Below are positions 52,561-62,151 of a stretch of DNA of 64,000 bases, in pieces. Position 1 is the first letter of the stretch; every line of letters starts with the position of its first letter. Source of the stretch: Sinosporangium album (GTDB lineage Bacteria > Actinomycetota > Actinomycetes > Streptosporangiales > Streptosporangiaceae); NCBI RefSeq assembly GCF_900100605.1, contig NZ_FNCN01000001.1, positions 62,001 through 126,000 of the forward strand. The letters run 5' to 3'. The translations under genes and the position numbers were made by a program. Under the pieces are notes generated by a model, which saw only the letters and a list, made by a program, of their open reading frames with translations, ran no database searches and was not told the DNA's origin.

Positions 52561-54543
52561 ATGTCCTCTAAGCCGCCCAATAACGGCCAACGCGAGCCGG
52601 ACTCGAATTATTCTGGTCCTGGTTTCTGGTTTACGGTTTTCATGACCGTCGCCGCCCCGATAGCCGTTACCTCGCTGGAGCAGGTCTTCGAGGCGGAGCT
52701 GGAGCAGTGGCGGGGCCTGGTCGGCATTCTCACGGCCGGAATGATCCTCCTCGTCTCCTTGGCGGTATGGCTCTGGCCGAACGACATGAGAGCGCTGCCC
52801 AAGCTCCTGGAAAAGGTCCGGCAGCGTGGCGTCGGACTGCTCAAAGGCGTGACGCCAACGGTGGTTCCCTGTCTTCTGGTCGTGGCGCTCTATTGGAGCG
52901 GCTCGGCCGCGTGGTCGCACATCCGCCCAAGCTGCGCCCCGCCTCTCCACGTACCGATCGTCACCGCCCCGGAGAACGTCGCCGCCTACCAGAAAGAGGC
53001 GACCCGGTTCACCGAGAACCTCAGGGACGGCGTATGCCCCGGATTCGTGATCACGATAGGGGCGGCCCCTTCCCTCCAGCAGATGGCTCTGGGGCTCGGC
53101 AACAACTGGTATCGCGATTCCGGCCATCAGGGCGCCGAGCCGTTCCGCCGTCTTTTCGGAGTCCGACCGGTCGCCTGGCTGGCCACGAGCAGAGGCGAGG
53201 TGGCGCTGGTGAAGAGATATCTGGGAAGTCGGCGGACGATACTCGGAGAGAGCGCGCCCGCCGGGCGGGATGAGTTGGTGGTGGCGACGTGGACCAACGA
53301 CCTGCAGGGGCAGGCGCAACGGCTCCGGTCCATCGTGAAAATCAGGGAGCTGCTCCAGGACCGGGGGGTCGTCCTCGACTATCCGCTTCCGGAGCTGTCA
53401 TCCACGGGCCTCATCGCGTACTCGCTGTTCCACCGCGACGAACTCACCGCGGGAGACGCCGGGGCGAAGGGAACGGCAGGTGCCGTTCGCCCCGAGCCGG
53501 ATCTCGTGGAGGCCAGGCGCAATCACGTGATGGAGGAAGACGCGACGGCCCTCCTCTGCAAGGTCGGGAGCATGGAGGGGCGGGAGAAGAAGAAATTCGT
53601 GATGGTCGTGCCGCAGCGAAGCGTCGATGCGTACAAAGCGGGGGGCGTGTGCAGAGGCCGCATACCCGTGGGGGTCGGTCATGATCTCCTGGAGGCGCCG
53701 GGCGGGGAGGAGGCCGCTCTGGAGAACCGGCTGGTTCCGATCACGTGGACCGATCAGGATTCCGAACGCTACGCACGGGTGCTTGATGACTTCGGACAGC
53801 GGCTGAGCGGGCCGGAGGGGACGGCCGGGACCGGTTCCACGTCGGCGGATACGGAGAACGGCGGGAAGGCGGAGGCGGAGAGAGAGGAAAGGGAGGCCGA
53901 CCTCCTGGAAAAGGCCGTCAATCGGCTGGCGGACGAAAGAAGGCCCCTTCGGCTTGTCACGGTCCTGGACTCGTCCGGCTCGATGGACTCCCCTTCCCAT
54001 CCCCACTTCCCGGAGATCGGGGAGGCCATACGCGATATCCAGCCGTTGATAGCACCCGACGACGTCCTGATCCCGAAGCGCATCTTCCGGTACACCGAGA
54101 ACGGGACGACCCAGGTCCTCGGTCTGTTCGGCGACGAGGGGCCCGAGGAGGTCAGCCGTGAGGACACCGAGGAGTTCGACGCTCTGCTGACGGCATTGAG
54201 AAACCAGCGGTCGCACGGGTTCGACGCGGATCTGGCCGCCGCGCTCCCCGAAGTGGCCTCCGGCCTTCACACCGGACGACCGTTCCTCGTCGTGTTCACA
54301 GACGGCGGAGTTCTCGACGGGGCGGGAGATGACGGCAAGCGTGTGGTCCGGACCTTGGACGGCCTTGAGGCGATCGGCGGGATATACGTCGTCGTACTGG
54401 GAGACCAAGGCTGCCCTGAATCCTATGCCCGGCTACCGGAGGACACCCCGGCCGGGAAGAAGATCACCTGCAGAGAGGCGGGAGGAGACGCGCAGGACGG
54501 CCTTGTCGAGATGATCCAGACCTTGCGTCGCTGGAGGTCGTGA
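52561..54543 (+). CDS. Membrane-anchored protein with solute-binding-like region and vWA domain
   Basis: 660 aa. Three TM segments lie near the N-terminus (GPGFWFTVFMTVAAPIAVTS, VGILTAGMILLVSLAVWLWP, VVPCLLVVALYWSGSAAW). A ~330-residue extracellular part with PBP-like features (VTAPENVAAYQKEATRFTEN, VLDYPLPELSSTGLIAYSLF) and an acidic linker follow. A vWA domain (~478-650) has the complete MIDAS start DSSGSM. vWA domains bind protein partners through a metal. The downstream solute-binding-like gene overlaps by TGATG, so the two products probably work together at the cell surface, a pairing seen in actinomycetes but with no known function. Confidence 0.8.
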   Translation: MSSKPPNNGQREPDSNYSGPGFWFTVFMTVAAPIAVTSLEQVFEAELEQWRGLVGILTAGMILLVSLAVWLWPNDMRALPKLLEKVRQRGVGLLKGVTPTVVPCLLVVALYWSGSAAWSHIRPSCAPPLHVPIVTAPENVAAYQKEATRFTENLRDGVCPGFVITIGAAPSLQQMALGLGNNWYRDSGHQGAEPFRRLFGVRPVAWLATSRGEVALVKRYLGSRRTILGESAPAGRDELVVATWTNDLQGQAQRLRSIVKIRELLQDRGVVLDYPLPELSSTGLIAYSLFHRDELTAGDAGAKGTAGAVRPEPDLVEARRNHVMEEDATALLCKVGSMEGREKKKFVMVVPQRSVDAYKAGGVCRGRIPVGVGHDLLEAPGGEEAALENRLVPITWTDQDSERYARVLDDFGQRLSGPEGTAGTGSTSADTENGGKAEAEREEREADLLEKAVNRLADERRPLRLVTVLDSSGSMDSPSHPHFPEIGEAIRDIQPLIAPDDVLIPKRIFRYTENGTTQVLGLFGDEGPEEVSREDTEEFDALLTALRNQRSHGFDADLAAALPEVASGLHTGRPFLVVFTDGGVLDGAGDDGKRVVRTLDGLEAIGGIYVVVLGDQGCPESYARLPEDTPAGKKITCREAGGDAQDGLVEMIQTLRRWRS

Positions 54544-56099
54544 TGGGGCGCTCTTCGACCGACCGCAAGATTTCCCTGACCGCCGCCGCCCTCACCGCCG
54601 CCCTCACCGCCGTGTTGATCCTGATCTACCAACTGCATTTCGTGGATGACGATGTCCAGCGCACCACCGAATGCACGGGCTTCAGCTCGAACAGGCTCAC
54701 CATTGGAACCGGCGCGGACATCAGCACCGGAAGTTATCGGCGCGAACTCATTGAGGAATGGAACAGGACGCGCGAGCCGGACGCCCAGCTCGTGGAGATC
54801 GCCGCGGTCACCGATGAAGAGCGTGCCGAGATGGTCAGCCGCTTCCAGAGTGGCGCGTGCCCGTTCGATGTCCTCATCCTCGATGTCGCCTGGATTCCCG
54901 AGTTCGCGAGGAACGGCTACATCGTCGAACTCCCCCGGCGGAGGAAGTCCGATGTCGGCAGGCCCACGGGCCCCGCTCCTCCGGCGGTGCTCTCGGCCCC
55001 GATGACGGATCCCGAGGATCTGCCGGTGTGGGATTCGGCGCGCTTCGTGCCGCAGGCGCATGAGACCGGCATGGTGGACGGCAGGTACTACGCGGTGCCC
55101 TTCGCGGCCGATGTGCCGCTGCTCTACCACCGTAAGAGCATCGAGATCCCCCGGACCATGGATCAGTTACGCCACTACGCCCGCGGGGGAAGGTTCATCG
55201 GCCAGCTCCATGACTACGAGGGCGGCAGCGTCACCATCATGGATCTTCTCCTCGGCGAGGGGGTACGCATCACGGATGCGCGCGGAAACGTCGTGCTCCG
55301 CGCCGATGGGAACGGGGAGAAACTCCGGAAGGTGCTGCACGCCTGGTCGGACACGGAGAACAAGGCGCTCAGCGATGACGCTTTCGGCTATGTGGAGGAG
55401 ACGAGCAGGGAAGAGTTCGCGAACGGCTTCGAAGGCCGGAACGGCGTCCGGTTCGACTACATGCGGCAGTGGCCCTATGCCTACCACCGCCTGGCCATGG
55501 ATCCGCGCATGTACGCACGCGGGTTCGATCCTCGCGACACCGACCACACCGGCCGTGATCTGTTCGAGAATCTGGACTTCGACGTAGCCTTGATGCCCGG
55601 TGCCGGCGCGCGCGGAGTCCGCGGCGGCTACAACCTGGCGGTGTCCAGCCATACCCCCGACCCCGAACGGGCCTATGAGCTCATCGACTTTCTCACATCT
55701 GAGCGGTCCCAGAGAGAACTGTTCGCCTGCGGCGGATACTCGCCGGTTCTCACATCCGTCTACGACGACTACAGATATCTCCGCGCGGAGGCCAGATCTT
55801 GTGAGCATCTGAATCCGCGGGGGCGGTCCGACGATCCGCCGAAGGTCGGCGTGGAGATGCTCCAGAGGGTCGCGGCGCGGACCCACGAGGCACTGGAGCA
55901 ATCCGTACGGCGGCCCACCTCGTCGTTTTACGCCGCGTTCAGCAAGGTCCTGCGGACATGCACGAGGCTGGTGCTGACAAGGAGACTCTCCCCTGCCCGG
56001 CTCGACCTCGGCCGATTCGGCAACGCCCTCAGGCAGGTGCAGCGCGGCAAGGTGCCGGAGGGCGGTATCGACTCCGGCGACTACTGCAGGAAACGCTGA
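54543..56099 (+). CDS. Membrane-tethered extracellular solute-binding-like protein (family 1 type)
   Basis: 518 aa from ATG 54543 (GTG 54540 is a possible alternative). One N-terminal TM anchor (LTAALTAVLILIYQLHF) replaces a lipoprotein signal. The body has the type-1 solute-binding pattern: LIEEWNRTREPDAQLVEIAA, FDVLILDVAWIPEFARNGYI, DGRYYAVPFAADVPLLYHRK and GGYNLAVSSHTPDPERAYEL. No permease or ATPase is nearby, so it may be a sensor or partner of the upstream vWA protein rather than a transporter part. The C-terminal ~90 residues extend beyond the usual fold. Confidence 0.8.
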   Translation: MGRSSTDRKISLTAAALTAALTAVLILIYQLHFVDDDVQRTTECTGFSSNRLTIGTGADISTGSYRRELIEEWNRTREPDAQLVEIAAVTDEERAEMVSRFQSGACPFDVLILDVAWIPEFARNGYIVELPRRRKSDVGRPTGPAPPAVLSAPMTDPEDLPVWDSARFVPQAHETGMVDGRYYAVPFAADVPLLYHRKSIEIPRTMDQLRHYARGGRFIGQLHDYEGGSVTIMDLLLGEGVRITDARGNVVLRADGNGEKLRKVLHAWSDTENKALSDDAFGYVEETSREEFANGFEGRNGVRFDYMRQWPYAYHRLAMDPRMYARGFDPRDTDHTGRDLFENLDFDVALMPGAGARGVRGGYNLAVSSHTPDPERAYELIDFLTSERSQRELFACGGYSPVLTSVYDDYRYLRAEARSCEHLNPRGRSDDPPKVGVEMLQRVAARTHEALEQSVRRPTSSFYAAFSKVLRTCTRLVLTRRLSPARLDLGRFGNALRQVQRGKVPEGGIDSGDYCRKR

Positions 56100-56184
56100 C
56101 GGACCGCGGACCGCCGGCACCCGCCCGCGTACGGCGACGCCCCGCTGGGCGACAGCCGTACAGGTCGGGTGGCGGGGTGGATCG

Positions 56185-56864
56185 TCACCAGGGTTGGGCT
56201 TCGAGGTCGCGGTTGAGGCGGCGCCAGGCGGTGAGGCCGACGACGTGGGGGTGGAGTTCGCCGAGGCGGCGGCGCATGAGGTTGAGGACGCGGTCACGGG
56301 TCTGCCGGGCGTCGACGGATCGGCCGAGCACGTTGAGGGTGATGGCGAGGTTGGCTTCGCAGGTCAGCGTGTCGGGGTGGTCGGGGCCGAGGTTGCGTCG
56401 CAGGACGGCGAGGGTGGCGCGGTCGAGCGCCTCGGCCCTGGCGAGGTCGCCCAGGGAGGCGACGCAGTTGGCCGTGACGATGGCGCTGGCGAGCGTGGAG
56501 GGGTGCGACTCCCCCAGCCTGGCCGCGAAGGTGGTGTGGGTGGTCTCCGACAGCCTTCCGGCCTCTTCGACGCTGCCGAGTTCACGCAGGTAGGAGGAGA
56601 TGTTGTTGGCTGCGGTGAGGGTGTACGGATGCTTCTTTCCCAGCCTGTGGGAGAACTGGTGCATGACATCGGAGGCGAGTTCCTTGGCCTGTGAGAATTC
56701 TCCGATGGCGGCCATGCAGGAGGCCACTTCGAGAGCACAGGCAAGGGTGTCCGGAGCGGATGTCGATCGTGCACAGCAGCCCCGCGTAGATCTCGGGGTA
56801 GTGGCCGCGCAGCAGCTCGATCGCCTTCACGGCCTTCGTGAAACTGCTCCGCTACCGCGGACAC
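56185..56864 (-). pseudogene. Frameshifted tetratricopeptide-repeat protein remnant
   Basis: The minus-strand frame MKAIELLRGHYPEIYAGLLC then TIDIRS shifts by one base near 56755 into DTLACALEVASCMAAIGEFS. It then continues through TPR units with the HPxTL linker (GKKHPYTLTAANNISSYLRE, GESHPSTLASAIVTANCVAS, GPDHPDTLTCEANLAITLNV) to a stop at 56185. This type usually forms the C-terminus of NB-ARC/TPR signalling proteins of actinomycetes. The N-terminal ATPase part is absent, so the gene is truncated as well as shifted. Confidence 0.75.
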
Positions 56865-57427
56865 GGCCGCCCGACCGATCAGATCGATGAGTTGAAGGCC
56901 GCGACGGAAACTCTCCCCTCGGCACCCGCCGGCAGGACGCGCCCGAGAACTCCGGCCTCGGCGAGGGACCCTACCTTGGACAGCGGAATTTCCCGCAGAT
57001 CGGCCAGGCCGGTGGCAATGTCAGACGGCTGACCACCCGTGGTGATATCGGTCAGCGGTAACTCCTACGTGCTTGTTCGGACCTTGATATGCGCATCGGA
57101 AGCCGCAGGAGTTTCCCTTGCCGCCGCCTCAGATTTTGGAGGGAACGCTGAGTCATTGGCCGGTGGCTCTGCGAGTTCAGATTGCGCATCGCGAAGGTCG
57201 GACGCGCCTTCTTCCTGGTGAAACTTCCTGGTGAAACTGTTTTTACTGCATCAATATTGAGGGATGCTCACTGTGCGCAACTCTAGACCAACGGGTGACC
57301 AATCAGCCGGACGGCTGCGAGATTCTTTAACAAACCTAACTATTTAAAGCACCGAACGAGCAGTAGCCCCCATACTTCCCATAAAGAATGCGGAGGAACA
57401 AAACGGTGGATTGGCGCTTTATCGGCG
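56865..57427. other. Intergenic region without a recognisable gene
   Basis: 563 bp between the TPR remnant and the NDH-2 gene. The part 57220-57400 is AT-richer. Short open frames are present, but none has a ribosome-binding site with a plausible product. It may be further decayed sequence. Confidence 0.5.
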
Positions 57428-58810
57428 TTACCGCTCCGCCGCCACTCCCGCCGCGGCCGTCTCCTTCCGCTTCTCCGCCTCGCGCCGCTCGATCTGGCGC
57501 CGGGCGGCGAACTCGAACTCCTGTCTCGGGTGGGCCAGAGCCCCGAGCGAGATAATGTCGCGGCTGAAGAAGAGGGCGAGGGTCCAATCGACGACAACCC
57601 GCACCTTCCTATTGAGGGTGGGCACCCGGGTCAGGTGGTAGCTGCGGTGCAGGAACCAGGCGAGCGGCCCGCGGAGCTTGACGCCGTACACCTGGGCGAC
57701 GCCCTTGTGCAGCCCGAGGCTGGCGACCGAGCCCGCGTAGGCGTGGCGGTACGGCCTGGGGGTGGCCCCCCGGACCAGGGCGGCGACGTTGCGGGCGAGG
57801 CGGCGCGCCTGCCGTACGGCGTGCTGGGCGTTCGGGGCGCAGAACTCCCCCGGCCGGGTCAGGTCGGGCACGGCGGCGCAGTCGCCGGCGCTGAACACGT
57901 CGCTGCGGCCCACGACGTTGAGGAACGGGGTGACCTTGATCCGGCCGCGCTCGTCCATGGGCAGATCGCTGCCCCGGACCATGGGGTGGGGTTTGACCCC
58001 CGCGGTCCACACCAGCGTGGAGGCTTCGAAGGCGGTGCCGTCGTCGAGCTTGATGCGGCCCTCGACGGCCGAGGTCAGACGGGTCGAGAGCCGTACGTCG
58101 ATGCCCCGTTCCTTGAGCTGTTCGACCGTCCAGCGCCCCATCTCGGGGCCGACCTCGGGCAGGACCCGGTCGGTCGCCTCGACGAGCACCCAGTGCATGT
58201 CGGAGGGTTCGACACCGGGGATGTAGCGGCAGGCGTCGCGGGCCATGTCCTCCAGCTCGGCGAGGGCCTCGACGCCGGCGAAACCGGCGCCCACGAAGAC
58301 GAAGGTCAGAGCCCTGCGGCGGACAGCCGGATCGGTGGTGGACGCGGCGAGGTCGAGCTGGCCGAGGACCTGGTTACGCAGGTGGATGGCCTCTTCCAGG
58401 GTCTTGAAACCGATGCCCTGCTCGGCGAGGCCCGGGATGGGCAGGATGCGCGAGACCGAGCCGGGGGCGAGGACCAGCAGGTCGTAGCCGAGTTCGCGGC
58501 CGGGGCCCCAGTGGGGGCGGAAGTCCACTCTGCGCCGCGCGGCGTCGATGCCGAGGACCCAGCCGTTGAGGATCTCGCAGTGAGGCAGGACGCGTCTGAG
58601 CGGGACGACCACGTGGCGGGGTTCGAGAGCGCCGGCCGCCGCCTCCGGGAGGAACGGCTGGTAGGTCATATAGGAGTCCGCGTCGACCACGGTGATCGTG
58701 ATCCGGCCTGCGCGCAGGTCCGGCGCGAGCAGGCGCTGCAGGCGCAGGGCGGTGTTCATGCCGACGTAGCCACCGCCGACGATGAGTATGCGGAACGTTG
58801 GTTTCGTCAT
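57428..58810 (-). CDS. Type II NADH dehydrogenase (FAD-dependent, NDH-2 family)
   Basis: 460 aa, full length. The FAD-binding dinucleotide fold is FRILIVGGGYVGMNTALRLQ. The second Rossmann motif for NADH is LTFVFVGAGFAGVEALAELE, and the FAD-contact GD motif is GRSDVFSAGDCAAVPDL. LVLAPGSVSRILPIPG is the link region. The C-terminal amphipathic part (LAWFLHRSYHLTRVPTLNRK) docks to the membrane. It transfers electrons from NADH to menaquinone without proton pumping. It ends ELSS-like with an Ala/Glu/Lys tail. Confidence 0.92.
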   Translation of the reverse strand: MTKPTFRILIVGGGYVGMNTALRLQRLLAPDLRAGRITITVVDADSYMTYQPFLPEAAAGALEPRHVVVPLRRVLPHCEILNGWVLGIDAARRRVDFRPHWGPGRELGYDLLVLAPGSVSRILPIPGLAEQGIGFKTLEEAIHLRNQVLGQLDLAASTTDPAVRRRALTFVFVGAGFAGVEALAELEDMARDACRYIPGVEPSDMHWVLVEATDRVLPEVGPEMGRWTVEQLKERGIDVRLSTRLTSAVEGRIKLDDGTAFEASTLVWTAGVKPHPMVRGSDLPMDERGRIKVTPFLNVVGRSDVFSAGDCAAVPDLTRPGEFCAPNAQHAVRQARRLARNVAALVRGATPRPYRHAYAGSVASLGLHKGVAQVYGVKLRGPLAWFLHRSYHLTRVPTLNRKVRVVVDWTLALFFSRDIISLGALAHPRQEFEFAARRQIERREAEKRKETAAAGVAAER

Positions 58811-58901
58811 ATTCCGCCCCTACCCGCCCGCCGCGGAACGTCACCTTCCAGGTCACGAGCGGTGACCGTCGCGGCGGGGCGGCCGAGGAGCGGGGCTCGG
58901 G

Positions 58902-59138
58902 TTACGGTACGGCTTCGCGCAGGGCGCGCCGCTCCTGCTCGGTGGTGCCGGCCCACACCCCCGCCGTCTGGCCGGTGTCGAGGGCGTAGTTGAGGCAGAG
59001 CGCGGAGACGGGGCACCGGGCGCACACGTGTCTGGCCAGGGCGAGCTGACTGCGCGTGGGCGCGGAGCCGATGGGGAAGAAGATCTCAGGATCGACGTCG
59101 CGACAGGCCGCGTGTCGCATCCAATAGGTGTCTCGCAT
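58902..59138 (-). CDS. WhiB-family iron-sulfur transcription factor
   Basis: 78 aa from ATG 59138 (MRDTYWMRHAACRDVDPEIF); ATG 59120 is also possible. The four cluster ligands are Cys in HAACRD, the CxxC in HVCARCPV and Cys in ALCLNYAL. The turn GVWAGTTEQERR is the WhiB G[VI]WGG-type motif, with Ala replacing one Gly. WhiB proteins bind a 4Fe-4S cluster and the principal sigma factor and respond to redox or NO. It is specific to Actinomycetota and lies next to the NADH dehydrogenase gene. Confidence 0.93.
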   Translation of the reverse strand: MRDTYWMRHAACRDVDPEIFFPIGSAPTRSQLALARHVCARCPVSALCLNYALDTGQTAGVWAGTTEQERRALREAVP

Positions 59139-59488
59139 CGACGAGGCTTGCACTCTGACCTCCGCGTTCCTGGGTGGACCTCGAGCCGTTTGGTCACCGC
59201 CGCGCCGACGAGGCACCAGCTGAACGCGACGTCCTGCCAAGGACCGTCCTCAGTATGGGGGACACGGGCCTGCGGCATGGGCCGAACTCCTTGGCTTCCC
59301 CTGTGAGATTGCCGAAGGCCGCCCAACGAGAATCGTGATTTTTTTACATAAAAGCCAAATAGCTGGTTAATTGTCCCGTTTTTACATGAACGTCCTGTAA
59401 GGAGAGGTAAGGAAATTGGTGCGCGATCGGCCATGATCTCTGAAAGAGTGGACCTCTCGTCATCGACGATCCATCCGGGGGTCACGAC
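59139..59488. promoter_or_regulatory. Divergent control region between WhiB and AAA+ genes
   Basis: 350 bp without a gene. The segment 59330-59420 is strikingly AT-rich (runs of T and A) and probably holds the promoters for both directions. No clear palindrome is seen. Confidence 0.45.
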
Positions 59489-61003
59489 ATGGATCCGCAC
59501 GACGCCAGAGCACTGGCGCACGCCCTCAAGGACCTGGTCAAGGAAGCGCACCGCACGATCGACGCCGACCGGCCCGAGCCCGAACTGCTGAGAAGGGTCA
59601 AAGGCCATCTGAAGGCCGATCTCAAGGAGATCGTCTGCGTCACCGAGTCCTTCCCCGCCTGGGACCACGCCTCACTCCAGCGCGGCCTCGACGCCTACCT
59701 GGCGGCCCGGGAGCCGCTCGCCGAGTGGTTCGGCGTCTCCGGGCAGAACAGGGACGACGACTTCGTCAACATGCTGATGGTGGCTCAGGAGGGCTGGCAG
59801 AGCTACGACATCGGCGCGGTCGACTACAGCACCGTCGCCGTGGGCCCCGACGAGACGATGGAGGTCGTCACCCTCGGCCTGGTCCTCACCTTCGCCCCCG
59901 ACGGCACCCCCGTGGTCTTCGGCCTGAGGAACTACGACGGCGGCGAGATCCCCCAGTGCCGCCTGGAGGTGCTCACGGCCTCCCGGTCGGCCGGCGGCGC
60001 GGCGCGCGACGAGGTGACTCGCCTGATGCGCGAGCACAACGTGTTCCGGGGGCAGGTGCTGACCTTCGGGTGGAGCGAACACCGGGGCAACCAGCTCGTG
60101 ACCTTCCTTCCCCGCACGGAGGTCACCGCCGACCAGGTGGTGCTCCCCGACGGCGTGCTCGCGTCGGTGGAGCGGCACGTCGCCGGCATCGGCGCAGAGG
60201 CCGCCCGGCTCCTGTCCCACGGCCAGCACCTCAAGCGCGGTCTGCTCCTGCACGGCCCGCCGGGCACCGGCAAGACCCACACGGTGCGCTATCTCATGGG
60301 CCGCATGACCGAGAGCACGGTGATCGTGATGACCGGGTCCGCGCTCAGGTTCATCTCGCACGCCGCGGCCCTGGCGAGGCAGCTCCAGCCGGCGATCGTC
60401 GTGGCCGAGGACGTCGACCTGGTGGCGAGGGACCGCTCCTACGACCCCGAGGGCAATCCCCTGCTTTTCACGCTTCTCGACGCCATGGACGGCGTGGGCG
60501 CCGACGCCGATGTGACCTTCGTGCTGACCACGAACCGCGCGGGCATCCTCGAACGGGCGCTGGCCGAGCGTCCGGGGCGCGTCGATCTCGCGGTCGAGGT
60601 GCCCAAACCCGACGCGGCGGGCAGGCTGGCCCTGCTGCGCCTCTATGCCCGGGAGCTCACGCTGCCGGACGACCTCGACGAGCTGGTCGACGCCACCGAG
60701 GACATGACCGCGTCGTTCTTCAAGGAGCTGCTGCGCCGGGCCGTGCTCCGCGCGCTGGGCGAGCGCGAGACGGTGACGGCGCTGGAGCGCGAGCACCTGG
60801 CGGAGGCGCTCGCCGAGATGCTCGACGAACGGCAGGCCCTCACCCGCTCCCTGCTCGGCGGCGGAGGGTCGACCGATCACGACGATCACGACGAGGACGA
60901 CGACTACGAGGACGGGTTCGAGGGCGGCCCCGTGGGCCCCGGCCTCGCCCCCTTCCCCGGGGCCGTCATCAGGTCGACGTCACAGCTCATGGGCGATTCG
61001 TGA
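59489..61003 (+). CDS. AAA+ ATPase with N-terminal unfamiliar domain
   Basis: 504 aa. The N-terminal ~240 residues are a separate domain (VAQEGWQSYDIGAVDYSTVA, VLTFGWSEHRGNQLVTFLPR) that I do not recognise. The AAA+ core has Walker A LLLHGPPGTGKTHTV (~253), Walker B QPAIVVAEDVDLVARDRS (EDxD form), sensor-1 FVLTTNRAGILERAL and the arginine finger in AERPGRVDLAVEV, as in the classic AAA clade (p97/FtsH-like). The C-terminus is acidic (DHDDHDEDDDYEDGFEG). Protein remodelling is likely; the substrate is unknown. Its end overlaps the convergent PucR gene by 17 bp. Confidence 0.85.
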   Translation: MDPHDARALAHALKDLVKEAHRTIDADRPEPELLRRVKGHLKADLKEIVCVTESFPAWDHASLQRGLDAYLAAREPLAEWFGVSGQNRDDDFVNMLMVAQEGWQSYDIGAVDYSTVAVGPDETMEVVTLGLVLTFAPDGTPVVFGLRNYDGGEIPQCRLEVLTASRSAGGAARDEVTRLMREHNVFRGQVLTFGWSEHRGNQLVTFLPRTEVTADQVVLPDGVLASVERHVAGIGAEAARLLSHGQHLKRGLLLHGPPGTGKTHTVRYLMGRMTESTVIVMTGSALRFISHAAALARQLQPAIVVAEDVDLVARDRSYDPEGNPLLFTLLDAMDGVGADADVTFVLTTNRAGILERALAERPGRVDLAVEVPKPDAAGRLALLRLYARELTLPDDLDELVDATEDMTASFFKELLRRAVLRALGERETVTALEREHLAEALAEMLDERQALTRSLLGGGGSTDHDDHDEDDDYEDGFEGGPVGPGLAPFPGAVIRSTSQLMGDS

Positions 61004-62075
61004 GCAGCCTCGCGGCTTTGAGCCCGAGATGGGCCGCGAGCCGGTCGTCACCGCTGCCGAGATCCAGCCCGGTGAGGCGGGCGGCCTTGCTCAGTCGGTA
61101 GTAAAGCGTCTGCCGGTGCACACCCAGCTCGGCCGCCGCCGCCTTCACGTCGCCCGCGTGGTCGAGATAGCACTCGACCGTGCGGGCGAGCTCGTCGTCG
61201 GCGGCCAGCACCTCGGTGGCGGCTGCCAGTTCCCGCAGGTCGGGGCCGCCGAGCCGGGCCAGCGTCCGGTGGACGCCGAGATCCTCCCAGCGGGCGACCG
61301 GGGCGAACCGCGGGATGTGCTCGGCGATCCGCAGGGCGTGTACGGCTTCACGCCAGCTTCGCCACGCCTCCGACGCCTCGGCGCGGGCACCGCCGACTCC
61401 GGCGGCGGTGCCGTACATCCCGCGGGCCCTCGCGGCGACGTCGAGGGCCTGGTGGGCGGGGGCGAGGAGGGCGACGGGCGAGCCGGGGCGCGACAGCACG
61501 GCGCGCGGCAGGGTCCAGAGCGGGACGACCCGCCCGGGCGCGTCGCGTACGGCTATCGCCGCGACGGGCCCCCGCAGGTCCAGCCGGGCCAGGGCATCGG
61601 CCCGCTCGTCGGGATCCGCGGAGAACAGCGCGCGCAGACCCCGGCCGAGGTCTTGGCGGCCCCGGGTGTCCTGGGCCAGGGTCGCGGCGGCCCGCTCGAC
61701 CAGCGGTCTGATCTCCGCCAGCCGCTCATCGGTGAGTGATCCGGAGTCCAGCAGCCACAGATAGCCGTAGGTCACGTCATTGTGCCGGAGCGGCACGCAC
61801 ACCCGGGCGAGCACGGCGAGGTCGGCGTCGGCGGGGATGCGCACCGGCCCGCCGGCGGCGGCGATGCCGAACCGTTCGAAGTAGGCGCGCACCTCGTCGG
61901 TGGCGCGCCGGCGCAGGATGGACTCCTGGCGGACCAGGTCGATGTCACCGCTCTGCGCCCCGTAGGCGATCAGCTGGAAGGACCGGTCCTCCAGTGTCGC
62001 GGACGCGCCCAGCACGCCCGCTATCTCGTCGATCGTCTCCTGGAGTTCCTCCTGCACCCCACCATTGTTGTGCAT
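60987..62075 (-). CDS. PucR/CdaR-type regulator, probable activator of proline catabolism
   Basis: 362 aa from ATG 62075, with GGAG nine nt upstream (ATG 62096 possible). The N-terminal GAF-like sensor region is LQETIDEIAGVLGASATLED, RVCVPLRHNDVTYGYLWLLD. The C-terminal PucR HTH is TVECYLDHAGDVKAAAAELG, VHRQTLYYRLSKAARLTGLD. It is divergent from proline dehydrogenase with only 76 bp between starts. In Streptomyces and relatives this regulator type activates the adjacent put genes in response to proline; here this is inference from position. Confidence 0.88.
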   Translation of the reverse strand: MHNNGGVQEELQETIDEIAGVLGASATLEDRSFQLIAYGAQSGDIDLVRQESILRRRATDEVRAYFERFGIAAAGGPVRIPADADLAVLARVCVPLRHNDVTYGYLWLLDSGSLTDERLAEIRPLVERAAATLAQDTRGRQDLGRGLRALFSADPDERADALARLDLRGPVAAIAVRDAPGRVVPLWTLPRAVLSRPGSPVALLAPAHQALDVAARARGMYGTAAGVGGARAEASEAWRSWREAVHALRIAEHIPRFAPVARWEDLGVHRTLARLGGPDLRELAAATEVLAADDELARTVECYLDHAGDVKAAAAELGVHRQTLYYRLSKAARLTGLDLGSGDDRLAAHLGLKAARLLTNRP

Positions 62076-62151
62076 TTGTATGAACTCCAGCGCCAACGAC
62101 CGTGGCGAATGTCGATGGGCCTGGCCTGAGCTGGGGTTTTACGCTGGTTAC

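Noticed and set aside
57039..57221. A 60-codon ORF (MVISVSGNSYVLVRT...) in the gap before the NDH-2 gene
   Set aside because: No ribosome-binding site, no homology that I recognise, and codon choice unlike the surrounding genes.
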